A stretch of DNA of 64,000 nt from NCBI GenBank assembly GCA_043758105.1, contig JAYVOF010000248.1, forward strand, positions 1 to 64,000. Reading direction: 5' to 3'. This DNA is from JANPPS01 sp043758105 (GTDB lineage: Bacteria; Pseudomonadota; Alphaproteobacteria; Acetobacterales; Acetobacteraceae). Numbering within the stretch: the first letter of the stretch is position 1; each line of letters starts with the position of its first letter. A program made the position numbers and the translations under genes. This document shows positions 32,435 to 41,694 of the stretch, in pieces. The notes under the pieces are model-generated. The model saw only the letters and a list, made by a program, of their open reading frames with translations, was not told the DNA's origin and made no database searches.

Positions 32435-33712
32435 ATGAACAACATGTCCGGCCGGCGGGTGGTGGTGACCGGGATGGGCATCGCCTGCCCGCTGGGTGTG
32501 GGTGTCGAGCATGTATGGCGCCGGTTGATCGCCGGTGAAAGCGGCATCGGCGCCATTCAGAGCTTCGACACCAAGGACCTGCCGGCCAAGATCGCCGGGC
32601 AGGTTCCGTCCGGGTCGCGGGCGACGGGGGGTCTCGACCTCGGCGAATGGATCCCGGTCAAAGACCAGAAGAAAATGGACCGCTTCATCCACATGGCGGT
32701 CGTGGCCGCCGTGGAAGCGGTCGAGGATAGCGGCTGGGTGCCACCGGACGAGGATGCACGCTGCGCCACCGGGGTCATGATCGGCTCGGGCATCGGCGGA
32801 CTCGGTACTATTTTCGAGGCGTCGGTGATGGTGCATGAGGGGCGGAGCCGGCGGCTGTCGCCGTTCTTTATCCCCTCCGCGCTGATCAACCTCGCCTCGG
32901 GCCACGTTTCGATCCGGTATGGGTTCAAGGGCCCGAATCATGCGGTCGTGACGGCGTGCGCGACCGGCGTGCACGCCATCGGCGACGCGTCCCGGCTCAT
33001 CATGTGGGGTGACGCCGACGTGATGGTGGCCGGCGGCGCCGAGGGCACGGTGAACGAACTCGGCATGGCGGGCTTCTGCGCCAGCCGCGCGCTCAGCACC
33101 AATTTCAACGACCGCCCGACCGCAGCCTCCCGCCCGTGGGACCGGGACCGGGACGGGTTCGTGATGGGCGAGGGTGCGGGGATCGTCGTGCTGGAGGAGC
33201 TCGAGCATGCGAAGGCCCGCGGCGCCAAGATCTATGGTGAGATCGCCGGCTACGGCATGTCGGGCGACGCGCACCACATCACGGCACCCGCCGCCGGGCA
33301 CGAAGGCGCCTATCGCGCGATGCGGGCGGCGTTCAAGAACGGCAGCGTGACGCCGGAAGACGTCAGCTATGTCAACGCGCACGGCACCAGCACGCCGATG
33401 GGCGACGACCTGGAGTTGGAGGCGGTCGAGCGGTTCTTCGGTGACAACATGCGGGGTCTGGCGATGTCCAGCACGAAATCTGCGACCGGCCATCTGCTGG
33501 GTGCGGCCGGCGCGATCGAGGCGATCTTCTCGCTGCTGGCGATCCGGGACGGCGTCGTGCCGCCCACGCTGAACCTCGAAAACCCCAGCCGGGAGAGCCT
33601 GATCGACCGGGTTGCGTTACAGTCGCAGGAGCGGCGGGTGGACGTGGTGCTGTCCAACAGCTTCGGCTTTGGCGGAACCAACGCCTCCATCCTGTTTAAA
33701 CGCGCGGCCTGA
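32435..33712 (+). CDS. fabF: 3-oxoacyl-ACP synthase II (KAS II)
   Basis: A 425-aa condensing enzyme extending acyl-ACPs. VVVTGMGIACPLG near the start, catalytic Cys in VTACATGVHAIGDA, the two His in VNAHGTSTPMGD and SATGHLLGAAG, and the end NSFGFGGTNASILF. ATG 32435, with MSGRR at 32444 as an alternative. Ends 16 bp before mltG. Confidence 0.97.
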   Translation: MNNMSGRRVVVTGMGIACPLGVGVEHVWRRLIAGESGIGAIQSFDTKDLPAKIAGQVPSGSRATGGLDLGEWIPVKDQKKMDRFIHMAVVAAVEAVEDSGWVPPDEDARCATGVMIGSGIGGLGTIFEASVMVHEGRSRRLSPFFIPSALINLASGHVSIRYGFKGPNHAVVTACATGVHAIGDASRLIMWGDADVMVAGGAEGTVNELGMAGFCASRALSTNFNDRPTAASRPWDRDRDGFVMGEGAGIVVLEELEHAKARGAKIYGEIAGYGMSGDAHHITAPAAGHEGAYRAMRAAFKNGSVTPEDVSYVNAHGTSTPMGDDLELEAVERFFGDNMRGLAMSSTKSATGHLLGAAGAIEAIFSLLAIRDGVVPPTLNLENPSRESLIDRVALQSQERRVDVVLSNSFGFGGTNASILFKRAA

Positions 33713-33727
33713 CGCGGCGTTCGGGCC

Positions 33728-34699
33728 ATGCGCACGGGCCTCGTCGCGCTGGTCTCATTGGCGGTGCTTCTCATCGGCGTGGCGATCTACGCGCTCTATC
33801 AATTCGATGGGGCGGGGCCCTTGCCCACGACCCAGGCCGTGATCGTGCCGCGCGGCCGGATGGATGAAGTCTCGGCCGCACTGGCCCGGGCCGGGGTGGT
33901 GCACAGCGCCGCAGCGCTGACAGCGGCGTCAATGCTGTCGCGCGGACAGGGCATGCTTCATGCCGGTGAACTGGAATTCCCCGCGTATGTCAGCCTCCGG
34001 CAGGTATTGACGATCCTGCGCACCGGGCATCCGGTCGTGCACAAGCTCACGGTGCCGGAGGGTCTGACCGCGGCGCAGGTCGCGCTGTTGCTGGACCGCG
34101 CCCCGGCGTTGGACGGGGAGACCGTGCTGCCGGGCGAGGGCATGTTCCTGCCGGAAACCTATCTGTTCGAGCGCGGCACCAGCCGCTCGGTGATTGCCGA
34201 GCGCGGGCGGGATGCGATGGACCGCGCGCTGGACCGGGTGTGGCAAGGCCGCAAGCTCGATCTGCCGCTCGCCTCGTCCGCGGCCGCGTTGACGCTGGCC
34301 AGCATCGTCGAACGTGAAACTGGCAAGGCCGACGAGCGTCCGCACGTGGCGGCGGTGTTCCTCAACCGGCTGCGGCGCGGCATGAAGCTGCAATCGGACC
34401 CGACGGTCATTTATGGCGCCAGCGGCGGCCTGGGCACGCTGGACCATGGCCTGACCCGGGCGGAACTGGACCGGGAAGACCCTTATAACACCTACCGGAT
34501 CCCGGGCCTGCCGTCCGGGCCCATCAGCATGCCGGGCCTGGCGTCGCTGAAGGCGGTGACGCAGCCGGCGGAGAGCGAGGATTTGTTCTTCGTCGCCGAC
34601 GGCATCGGCGGCCACGTGTTCGCCCGCACGCAGGAGGAGCATGTGAAGAACGTGGCGCATTGGCGCGAGGTCGAGCGCGCCCGGCTGGTCGCGCATTGA
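33728..34699 (+). CDS. mltG: Endolytic murein transglycosylase MltG
   Basis: A 323-aa inner-membrane protein: an N-terminal helix (TGLVALVSLAVLLIGVAIYALYQF), then a periplasmic YceG domain with the catalytic Glu in ASIVERETGKADERPHVAAVFLNRL and the downstream LQSDPTVIYG and YNTYRIPGLPSGPI motifs. It cuts nascent glycan strands in the periplasm. It is downstream of fabF, a conserved arrangement. Its stop overlaps the first yicC start. Confidence 0.95.
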   Translation: MRTGLVALVSLAVLLIGVAIYALYQFDGAGPLPTTQAVIVPRGRMDEVSAALARAGVVHSAAALTAASMLSRGQGMLHAGELEFPAYVSLRQVLTILRTGHPVVHKLTVPEGLTAAQVALLLDRAPALDGETVLPGEGMFLPETYLFERGTSRSVIAERGRDAMDRALDRVWQGRKLDLPLASSAAALTLASIVERETGKADERPHVAAVFLNRLRRGMKLQSDPTVIYGASGGLGTLDHGLTRAELDREDPYNTYRIPGLPSGPISMPGLASLKAVTQPAESEDLFFVADGIGGHVFARTQEEHVKNVAHWREVERARLVAH

Positions 34700-34743
34700 T
34701 GCCGCTCGCCTCGATGCCACTCGCTTCGATGCCACTCGCTTCG
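34699..34743 (+). repeat. Three tandem 15-bp units containing ATG at a gene start
   Basis: Unit ATGCCxCTCGCyTCG is repeated three times directly before the native yicC ATG at 34744. The second and third copies are identical and the first differs at two positions. Each copy is in frame, so repeat-number changes alter only the leader MPLAS count. Confidence 0.9.
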
Positions 34744-35610
34744 ATGACGGGATTTGCCCGAACGGACGGCACCGCGTCCGGGCTGGTCTGGGCCTGGGAA
34801 CTGCGCAGCGTGAATGGGCGCGGCCTCGATGTGCGCATGCGCTTGACGCCGGGGTTCGAGGGGCTGGAGCCGGCGCTGCGCGAGAGGGCCGGGGTGGCCC
34901 TCAAGCGCGGTAACGTTACGGCCAATTTGACGGTCAAGCGGGAAGAACGCTCCCGCCTCAGCCTCGATCCCGTGGTGCTGGAGGATTGGCTGCGTCTGGC
35001 GCTCGAGATCGCGGCGCGCATCCCCGGGGCACCCCCGCCCCGTCCGGAGGCGCTGCTGGCCCTGCCCGGCGTGTTGCGGCCCGCGGCGGCCGACGAGAAT
35101 GGCGTGACCGCGGCCCAGACGGAGGCGGTCCGGGACGGGTTCGCGGACGCACTCGCCGGCCTCGTTCTGGCCCGGCAGGACGAGGGCGGCCGCCTCCATA
35201 CGTTACTCACGGCTCAGCTGGATGAGGTGGCAGGGCTGCACGCGGATGCGACGGCTGAGGCCGCCGACCAGCCGGCGCTGCAAAGGGCCCGCATGCTCGA
35301 GGCCGTGGCGGCGCTGTTGCAGGACCGCGCGTTGCCGGAGGAACGGATCGCGCAGGAGGTCGCGATCCTCGCTATCCGGTCGGATGTGCGCGAAGAGCTG
35401 GACCGGCTTCGGAGCCATGTCGTGGCGGCGCGGGCGCTGTTGGCCGAGGGCGTGGCGGTCGGGCGCCGGTTCGATTTCCTGGTGCAGGAATTCGTGCGCG
35501 AGGTGAATACGCTGTGCAGCAAATCCGCGAGCGTGGCGCTGACCACGACCGGGCTGCGGCTCAAGGCCGTGATCGAGCAGATGCGCGAGCAGGTGCAGAA
35601 TGTCGAATAA
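34699..35610 (+). CDS. YicC-family protein (putative endoribonuclease)
   Basis: A protein of up to 303 aa. The family N-terminus MTGFARTDGTASGLVWAWELRSVNGRGLDVRMRL begins at 34744. In front of it are three extra copies of MPLAS from a 15-bp tandem repeat, giving in-frame ATGs at 34699, 34714, 34729 and 34744; the first overlaps the mltG stop. The C-terminal half ends in the typical GRRFDFLVQEFVREVNTLCSKS ... LKAVIEQMREQVQNVE. Stress-linked RNA decay is proposed for E. coli YicC. gmk overlaps the end, as expected. Confidence 0.9.
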   Translation: MPLASMPLASMPLASMTGFARTDGTASGLVWAWELRSVNGRGLDVRMRLTPGFEGLEPALRERAGVALKRGNVTANLTVKREERSRLSLDPVVLEDWLRLALEIAARIPGAPPPRPEALLALPGVLRPAAADENGVTAAQTEAVRDGFADALAGLVLARQDEGGRLHTLLTAQLDEVAGLHADATAEAADQPALQRARMLEAVAALLQDRALPEERIAQEVAILAIRSDVREELDRLRSHVVAARALLAEGVAVGRRFDFLVQEFVREVNTLCSKSASVALTTTGLRLKAVIEQMREQVQNVE

Positions 35611-36265
35611 CCCCGCTGGGACAACGGGTGGGGGAATGGGCCGGCGCGGCGTATGCCTTGTGGTCGCGGCCCCGTCGGGTGCCGGTAAGAGCACCATCAC
35701 GCGCGCGCTGTTGGCCAGCGAGCCGGCGCTGTCGCTGTCGATCAGCGCGACCACCCGCCCGCCGCGCCCGCGGGAGCAGGACGGGGTGCATTACCATTTC
35801 AAGGACGCGGCCGGGTTCGATGCCATGGTGGTGGCGGACGAGATGCTGGAGTGGGCGGAGGTGTTCGGGCGCCGCTATGGCACGCCGCGCGGCCCGGTGT
35901 TGCGGGCGCTGGAGGCCGGGCGGGACGTCGTGTTCGACATCGATTGGCAGGGTCACCGGCAGCTGCGCCGGGCGCTGCCGGCGGACGTGGTCGGCGTATT
36001 CGTGATGCCGCCGTCGCTTGAGGCGTTGGAGGTGCGGCTGCGCGGACGGGCCAGTGATGCGGAGGCGGAGATCGGACGCCGGATGACGGCCGCGCGGAGT
36101 GAGATGGCGCATTGGTCGGAATTCGACCATGTGGTCGTCAACCATGAGCTGGACGTGGCTATCGCCGCGGTGCGGAGCGTGCTGCACGCCGCCCGGTCGG
36201 CCACGTCCCGCCAGACGGGGCTCGAGCGGTTCGTGCACGGCTTTGACGGGGCCGATCTGGCCTGA
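35600..36265 (+). CDS. gmk: Guanylate kinase
   Basis: A 221-aa enzyme phosphorylating GMP to GDP. P-loop APSGAGKST at about residues 24-32; ISATTRPPRPREQDGVHYHF for GMP binding; later DIDWQGHRQLRRALP and the lid segment. A short Gly/Asn-rich N-terminal tail precedes the domain. Overlaps the end of yicC by 11 bp, a common pair. Confidence 0.96.
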   Translation: MSNNPAGTTGGGMGRRGVCLVVAAPSGAGKSTITRALLASEPALSLSISATTRPPRPREQDGVHYHFKDAAGFDAMVVADEMLEWAEVFGRRYGTPRGPVLRALEAGRDVVFDIDWQGHRQLRRALPADVVGVFVMPPSLEALEVRLRGRASDAEAEIGRRMTAARSEMAHWSEFDHVVVNHELDVAIAAVRSVLHAARSATSRQTGLERFVHGFDGADLA

Positions 36266-36292
36266 TTAGCTCCGGTTTGGGAGTGAAACAGG

Positions 36293-36964
36293 CTGGAATA
36301 TACCTTTCATTTCGGCGACATCTGGGCGGCCCGGGACGAGCTGATCCGGGGTACGGTGCTGACGGTTGAGCTGTCGGGCGTGTCGATGGTCTTGAGCGTG
36401 ATACTGGCCGTCCTCGGGGCATGGGCGCGGACGGGTGGATCACGCTGGCTGGGTATGGGGGTCGGGGCCTATGTCGAGTTGGTCCGCAATACGCCGTTTT
36501 TGGTGCAGGTGTTCTTCATCTTCTTCGGTCTGCCGGCCTTAGGGGTTCGGCTCGAGACGGATGTCTGCGCCGTGATCGCGCTCACGCTCAACGGCAGTGC
36601 CTATGCGATCGAGATCGTGCGGGCCGGGATCGAGAGCATCGGCCATGGCCAGATCGAGGCCGGGCGGGCGCTGGGACTGCATCCGCTGCAGAATTTCCGG
36701 CTCGTGGTGCTGCCGCAGGCGCTGCGGGCGGTGCTGCCGCCGCTCGGCAGTCAGTTCATTTTGTTGCTACTCAACAGCTCGATCGTGTCGGTGATCTCGG
36801 CCGATGAGCTAACGGCGGCGGCGCAGGATATCCAGGGCCGGACGTTCCGCAGCTTCGAGGCCTATATCGTGGCGGCGTCGATCTATCTTGTGCTGTCCAC
36901 CGCGTTTAGCGCCCTGTTCGCCGGGATTTCGCGCCTGGCATTCGCGCGCCCGGTGGGCCGGTAG
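36293..36964 (+). CDS. Polar amino-acid ABC transporter permease (first)
   Basis: A permease of the HisM/GlnP type with five helices and the EAA loop (AIEIVRAGIESIGHGQIEAGRALGLHPLQNFRLVVLPQALR). The first in-frame GTG at 36356 would cut off the family N-terminus. The frame from the preceding stop reads LEYTFHFGDIWAARDEL, so the likely start is the CTG at 36293, nine bases after a GGGAG site. That gives 223 aa, the normal length. It directly abuts the second permease. Confidence 0.85.
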   Translation: MEYTFHFGDIWAARDELIRGTVLTVELSGVSMVLSVILAVLGAWARTGGSRWLGMGVGAYVELVRNTPFLVQVFFIFFGLPALGVRLETDVCAVIALTLNGSAYAIEIVRAGIESIGHGQIEAGRALGLHPLQNFRLVVLPQALRAVLPPLGSQFILLLLNSSIVSVISADELTAAAQDIQGRTFRSFEAYIVAASIYLVLSTAFSALFAGISRLAFARPVGR

Positions 36965-37618
36965 ATGCGCACGCTGAGTGTCGATGACCTGCTGTTCCTG
37001 CCGTATGCCGCGCGCTGGACGGTGCTGCTGTCGATCGCCGCTTTTGTAGGGGGCGGGCTGATCGGGCTTGGCATCGCGCTGTTGCGGGTGTCGGGCAACG
37101 GGTGGGCCCGGGCGGGGGCGATCGGCTATATAAGGGTGTTCCAGGGTACGCCGCTGCTGTTGCAGCTGTTTCTGGTGTTCTTTGGCAGTGACATGCTGGG
37201 GTTGGCCATCGGTCCGTTTGCTGCGGCGACACTGGGCCTCAGCCTGAATGCCGGGGCCTTCTTGGGCGAGATTTGGCGCGGTGCGCTGCAATCCGTGGAC
37301 CGCGGCCAGACGGAGGCGGCGCGGGCGCTGGGCCTGCATTACCTGCCGGTAATGCTACGGGTGGTGGCACCACAGGCGCTGCGGGTGGCGACGGCACCGA
37401 CAGTTGGATTTCTGGTGAACCTGGTCAAAAGCACCTCACTGGCGGCTGTGATCGGGTTTGTCGAGCTGACGCGGGCTGGACAATTGCTCAATAATGCGAC
37501 GTTTCGTCCTTTTCCCGTATTCGGCACTGTCGCGCTGATCTATTTTCTGTTGTGCTGGCCGCTGACGATGTTGAGCCGCCGGCTGGAGCGCCGGTTGGCG
37601 AGTGCCTATCAACGATAA
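36965..37618 (+). CDS. Polar amino-acid ABC transporter permease (second)
   Basis: A 217-aa permease paralogous to the preceding one, with the EAA motif (FLGEIWRGALQSVDRGQTEAARALGLHYLPVMLRVVAPQALR). Start ATG immediately follows the previous stop. Together they would form the channel for the binding protein coded downstream. The ATPase subunit is not present in this cluster. Confidence 0.92.
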   Translation: MRTLSVDDLLFLPYAARWTVLLSIAAFVGGGLIGLGIALLRVSGNGWARAGAIGYIRVFQGTPLLLQLFLVFFGSDMLGLAIGPFAAATLGLSLNAGAFLGEIWRGALQSVDRGQTEAARALGLHYLPVMLRVVAPQALRVATAPTVGFLVNLVKSTSLAAVIGFVELTRAGQLLNNATFRPFPVFGTVALIYFLLCWPLTMLSRRLERRLASAYQR

Positions 37619-37619
37619 G

Positions 37620-37633
37620 CCCGCAAAAGCGGG
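37620..37633. repeat. Small intercistronic hairpin
   Basis: CCCGC-AAAA-GCGGG forms a perfect 5-bp stem with a 4-base loop directly after the second permease stop and before the binding-protein gene. It may protect the upstream mRNA end or raise binding-protein expression. The GCGGGATGACGG at its right edge is a widespread REP-like motif. Confidence 0.6.
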
Positions 37634-37650
37634 ATGACGGGGAGAGAAAG

Positions 37651-38451
37651 ATGCGGTTCAAACTACATCACCTCGCGGTGGCTTTGGCGGCATTGACCCT
37701 GGGCGTGCTGCTCGGCAGTGGGCGGGTGCGGGCGCAGACGATCGATGAGATCGTGAGCCGCGGCACCGTCAACATCGGCGTGCTGGGGGACCTGCCGCCC
37801 TATGCATCGCTGAACGAGAAGCAGGAGCTGGCGGGGTATGACATCGATGTAGCCCAGCTGCTGGCGAAGTATTTGGGCGTGAAGGCGAACCTGGTGCAGG
37901 TGACGGCGTCCAACCGAATCCCGTTCCTGGTGACCAATAAGGTCGATCTGATCGTCGCGACGTTCGGCATCACCCCGGACCGGGCCAAGCAGGTCATGTT
38001 CTCCATCCCCTATTCCGCCATCGAAAACACAGTGTACGGCCCAAAGGGTAAAGAAATCACTAAGATCGACGACCTAAAAGGTCTGCGCATCGGCGTGCCG
38101 CGCGGCACCGTGCAAGACCAGATCCTCAGCTCCTCGCTCGGCACCAGTGCCCGCATGATGCGCTTCGACGACACGCCCAGCACCTACCAGGCGCTGCTAA
38201 CCGGTCAGGTGGATGCCATGGCGGAAACCGGGCTTACCTTCGACGGTGTGATGAAGGCCAACCCCGGCGCGCCGATCGAAAAGAAATTCGTCCTGCTGCG
38301 GCAGCCGAACGGCATCACCATGCGGCAGAACCAATTCAACCTGCATCGTTGGGTCAACACGTTCGTCTATTACATCAAGAATAACGGCGAACTGGCGGCC
38401 CTTCATCAGAAATGGTTCGGCACTCCGCTGCCGGAGCTTCCCGTCTTCTAA
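37651..38451 (+). CDS. Polar amino-acid ABC transporter substrate-binding protein
   Basis: A 266-aa periplasmic family-3 solute-binding protein: signal peptide to about residue 29 (VALAALTLGVLLGSGRVRAQ), then the bilobed domain (GTVNIGVLGDLPPYASLNEKQELAGYDIDVAQLLAKYLG; IPFLVTNKVDLIVATFGITPDRAKQVMFS; LRIGVPRGT). It delivers an amino acid to the permeases. ATG 37651 follows GGAGAG. Substrate not determinable. Confidence 0.93.
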   Translation: MRFKLHHLAVALAALTLGVLLGSGRVRAQTIDEIVSRGTVNIGVLGDLPPYASLNEKQELAGYDIDVAQLLAKYLGVKANLVQVTASNRIPFLVTNKVDLIVATFGITPDRAKQVMFSIPYSAIENTVYGPKGKEITKIDDLKGLRIGVPRGTVQDQILSSSLGTSARMMRFDDTPSTYQALLTGQVDAMAETGLTFDGVMKANPGAPIEKKFVLLRQPNGITMRQNQFNLHRWVNTFVYYIKNNGELAALHQKWFGTPLPELPVF

Positions 38452-38512
38452 AACCGTCTAACCGACCTGCCCCTTGCCTTGAAAGGATCGTAAAGACACT
38501 TATTATAAAGGA

Positions 38513-38983
38513 ATGGATCATTCGATGCCGCCCGAAACCAAACAAGGAACTGAGCTCTCACCCCGGCGCAGTTTCGGTTACCGGCTTTGGATGCTGCGCC
38601 ATGCCTGGACCCGCCGGCTCGAAGCGGCGATCCAGGGTAGCGGGCTGACCCACATGCAATTCTTCGTCATGCGCGCGTTGGAACAGGCCGCGGCGGATGG
38701 CGTCATTCCCTCGCAAACCCACCTGGCGGACGCGCTGCTGATCGACCGCATGACGGTCAGCACCGTGCTGCGCACCCTGGAGGGCAAGGGCCTGGTCCAC
38801 CGCGGCGTGCATCCCGATGACCCGCGCGCCAACCGCGTGGCGCTGACGGACGCCGGTGCCGCGCTGCTCGCCGACGCGGCCGGGCTCGTCTTGGCCGAGC
38901 AAGAACGGTTTTTCGGCCGGCTCGGCCCCGACGGCAAGGCCGCGTTCAGCGCCATGCTCGACCAATTACTGGAGGTGTCCTGA
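38513..38983 (+). CDS. MarR-family transcriptional regulator
   Basis: A 156-aa winged-helix repressor. The DNA-binding part is readable: PSQTHLADALLIDRMTVSTVLRTLEGKGLVHRGVHPDDPRANRVALTDAGAALL. ATG 38513 or 38525. It overlaps emrA by one base (TGATG) and probably represses the efflux pair that follows when no ligand is bound. Confidence 0.92.
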   Translation: MDHSMPPETKQGTELSPRRSFGYRLWMLRHAWTRRLEAAIQGSGLTHMQFFVMRALEQAAADGVIPSQTHLADALLIDRMTVSTVLRTLEGKGLVHRGVHPDDPRANRVALTDAGAALLADAAGLVLAEQERFFGRLGPDGKAAFSAMLDQLLEVS

Positions 38984-40089
38984 TGGATGGTTCGCAACCG
39001 GCCGTCGCCGTCCGTCCGCAGGCAAGCCCCGCCTCCCAAGCGGGGATCTCACGCTCGCGGCTGTTGCTGCTCGCCGGGGCCGTGGCCGTGTTGGGCGTGC
39101 TGGGCTTCTATGGCTATGGCTGGTGGACCCAGGGCCGATTTATGGAAACGACCGACGATTCCTACATTCAGGCCGACATGGTGGCCGTCTCCGCCCGCGT
39201 CGGCGGCCAGGTGGGCGCGGTGAACGTGGCGGATAATCAGGTCGTGCAGGCCGGGGACGTGCTGGTGACACTCGATGACCGGGATTTGCAGGTGGCCGTG
39301 GCGCAGGCCGCGGCCGATGTGGCGTCGGCCCAGGCGGATGTGAGCGCACTCCAGGCGCAGGTGCAGGCGCAGGGCAGTGTCATCGCTGCGGCCAACGCCG
39401 ACGTGTCGGTCGCCGACGCCGCCACCGGGTTTGCCCGGGCCGATGCCTCCCGCTACTCGGACCTCGTCCGCTCCGGCACCGGATCCGTGCAGCGGTCGCA
39501 GCAGGCGGATGCGGACGCAAAGGGGCGGGACGCGACGGCGGCGCGCGCCCGGGCGGCGGCCCAAACCGCCCGGCAGCAAACGGCCGTCCTGGCCGCGCAG
39601 ACGGGGCGGGCACAGGCGGCGCTGCTGCGGGCGCGGGCGGCGCTGGATCAGGCGCGGCTCAATTTGTCCTATGGCACCATCGTGGCACCGGTGGCCGGAT
39701 CGGTCGGCGACCGCACCGTCCGCGCCGGCCAGTTCGTGCAGCCCGGCACCCGTCTGCTGGATGTCGTGCCGATGGGCGAGAGCCTTTATGTCACGGCCAA
39801 TTTCAAGGAAACCCAGCTCGGCCGCATCGCCGTGGGGCAGGCCGCGACGCTCGACCTCGACATGCTGGGCGGCGCGCCGTTCCGCGGTGTGGTCGATAGC
39901 CTGCCGCCGGGCAGCGGTTCGACCTTCGCGCTGTTGCCGCCCGAGAACGCGACCGGCAACTTCACCAAGATCGTGCAGCGCTTCGCCGTGCGGATCCGGC
40001 TATTGCCCGACCCGCGGCTGGTGCGGTTGCGCCCGGGCCTGTCGGTCACGGCGTCCGTCGATTCCCGGACCACGCCGCACGCGCCATGA
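38983..40089 (+). CDS. emrA: EmrA-type membrane-fusion protein of a multidrug efflux pump
   Basis: A 368-aa HlyD-family protein: a membrane helix (RLLLLAGAVAVLGVLGFYGYGWW), then TDDSYIQADMVAVSARVGGQVGAVNVADNQVVQAGDVL (biotinyl-lipoyl fold), an Ala/Gln-rich coiled coil of roughly 100 residues, and the second half LSYGTIVAPVAGSVGDRTVRAGQFVQPG. It spans the periplasm to an outer-membrane channel. Start overlaps the marR stop; overlaps emrB by 4 bp. Confidence 0.92.
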   Translation: MDGSQPAVAVRPQASPASQAGISRSRLLLLAGAVAVLGVLGFYGYGWWTQGRFMETTDDSYIQADMVAVSARVGGQVGAVNVADNQVVQAGDVLVTLDDRDLQVAVAQAAADVASAQADVSALQAQVQAQGSVIAAANADVSVADAATGFARADASRYSDLVRSGTGSVQRSQQADADAKGRDATAARARAAAQTARQQTAVLAAQTGRAQAALLRARAALDQARLNLSYGTIVAPVAGSVGDRTVRAGQFVQPGTRLLDVVPMGESLYVTANFKETQLGRIAVGQAATLDLDMLGGAPFRGVVDSLPPGSGSTFALLPPENATGNFTKIVQRFAVRIRLLPDPRLVRLRPGLSVTASVDSRTTPHAP

Positions 40090-41627
40090 GCGCCACCCTG
40101 GCGCCGCTTACCAAGGCCTCGTTCCGGGACTGGATCGCCTTCCTCGGCGGATCGCTCGGGGCGTTCATGGCGGTGCTGGACATCCAGATCACCAATAGCA
40201 GCCTGGCGGACATCCAAGGCACGCTGGGCGCCAGCCTCGATGAAGGCAGCTGGATCAGCACGGGGTATTTGATCGCCGAGATCATCGTCATCCCCATGAC
40301 CGGCTGGCTCTCCGGCGTGTTCGGATTGCGGCGTTACCTCATGGTGAACGCGGCGTTGTTCCTGGTGTTCTCCGTGTTGTGCGGCATGGCCACGAACCTC
40401 AATCAGATGATCCTGTTCCGGATCGGCCAGGGCTTCACCGGTGGCGTGCTGATCCCGACCGCGTTCACCATCATGCTGCTGCGTATTCCGGGCACGCAGC
40501 GGGCGATCGCCAGCGCGGTGTTCGGCCTGACGGTCACCTTTGCGCCGGCCATCGGCCCCACCATTGGCGGGTGGCTGACCGATACGTATTCCTGGCACTG
40601 GATATTTTACATCAACCTGCTGCCGGGTGCGGCATTGCTGGCCATGATTTGGTATGGGCTGGACGCGGCACCCATGAAGCTCGAGCGGCTGGCCCGCGGC
40701 GATTGGGGCGGCATCGCCTGCATGGCCATTGGCCTCGGCAGCCTGGAGTATGTGCTGGAGGAGGGTCAGCGGCAGGACTGGTTCGGTGACAACCGGATCG
40801 TGCTATGCGCCGCGCTGGCCGGCGTATTCCTCACTGCGTTCTTGGTCATCGAGCTGACAAGGCGGGAGCCGTTCATCGATCTGCGGCTGCTGCGCAAGCG
40901 CTCGCTCAGCATTGCCTGTTTGATCAACTTTGCGACTGGTTTCGGACTGTATGGCTCGGTCTATATTTTGCCGCTCTATCTGTCGCGGGTGCAGGGGTAT
41001 GACGCGTCGCAGATCGGCGCGGTGCAGATGTGGCTCGGCCTGCCGCAATTGGCGCTGCTGCCGTTTTTGCCGTTCATTTTGAAGCGGGTGGATAGCCGCC
41101 TGGTGCTTGGCTTCGGCATTAGCCTGTTTGCCGTAAGCTGCCTGATGAACGGGTTCGACATGAACGCCGATACCGGGATCGATCAGCTGAAATGGCCGCA
41201 GCTGGTGCGCGCGCTGGGGCAGCCCTTCATCATCTCACCGCTGTCGCAGATGGCGACGGTGGGAATCCTACCAGCGCAGGCGGGTGCGGCGAGCGCGCTG
41301 TTCAACATGATGCGCAACCTCGGCGGCTCCTGCGGCATCGCGCTGCTGGCGACGGCGGCCGAACATCGCGAACACTGGCATTTTTCCGCCATTGCCGAGC
41401 GGATTACGCAGAATTCACTCCTGCTGGCAGAGCGGCTGGCCACGCTCGGCCACGCGATGAGCCATGACCAGGCAGTGGCCACCATCGCGAAGCAGGTGCG
41501 GCGGCAGGCGGTGGTGATGGGCTATGCCGACTGCTTCCTGCTGATCGGCGCCGGGTTGTTGCTGAGCATACTCGGCGTTGCTTTTCTGGCCCCGGCCCGG
41601 GTGGGTGGGGGTGGTGGGGCGCATTGA
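40086..41627 (+). CDS. emrB: EmrB-type MFS multidrug exporter (DHA2 family)
   Basis: A 513-aa protein with about fourteen membrane helices. Motif C-type GPTIGGWLTD and the early FLGGSLGAFMAVLDIQITNSSLADI signature of DHA2 exporters are present. Drives drug/proton antiport with EmrA. Coupled to emrA. The operon is marR-emrA-emrB. Confidence 0.95.
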   Translation: MSATLAPLTKASFRDWIAFLGGSLGAFMAVLDIQITNSSLADIQGTLGASLDEGSWISTGYLIAEIIVIPMTGWLSGVFGLRRYLMVNAALFLVFSVLCGMATNLNQMILFRIGQGFTGGVLIPTAFTIMLLRIPGTQRAIASAVFGLTVTFAPAIGPTIGGWLTDTYSWHWIFYINLLPGAALLAMIWYGLDAAPMKLERLARGDWGGIACMAIGLGSLEYVLEEGQRQDWFGDNRIVLCAALAGVFLTAFLVIELTRREPFIDLRLLRKRSLSIACLINFATGFGLYGSVYILPLYLSRVQGYDASQIGAVQMWLGLPQLALLPFLPFILKRVDSRLVLGFGISLFAVSCLMNGFDMNADTGIDQLKWPQLVRALGQPFIISPLSQMATVGILPAQAGAASALFNMMRNLGGSCGIALLATAAEHREHWHFSAIAERITQNSLLLAERLATLGHAMSHDQAVATIAKQVRRQAVVMGYADCFLLIGAGLLLSILGVAFLAPARVGGGGGAH

Positions 41628-41694
41628 TATGAACCAGCGAACCGATGACGACGGCTTCCCATCATGACAAGCTTTTTGATAAGGTGAGGACCGC

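Noticed and set aside
32117..33493. 458-codon minus-strand frame
   Set aside because: Antisense to acpP and fabF; shadow composition.
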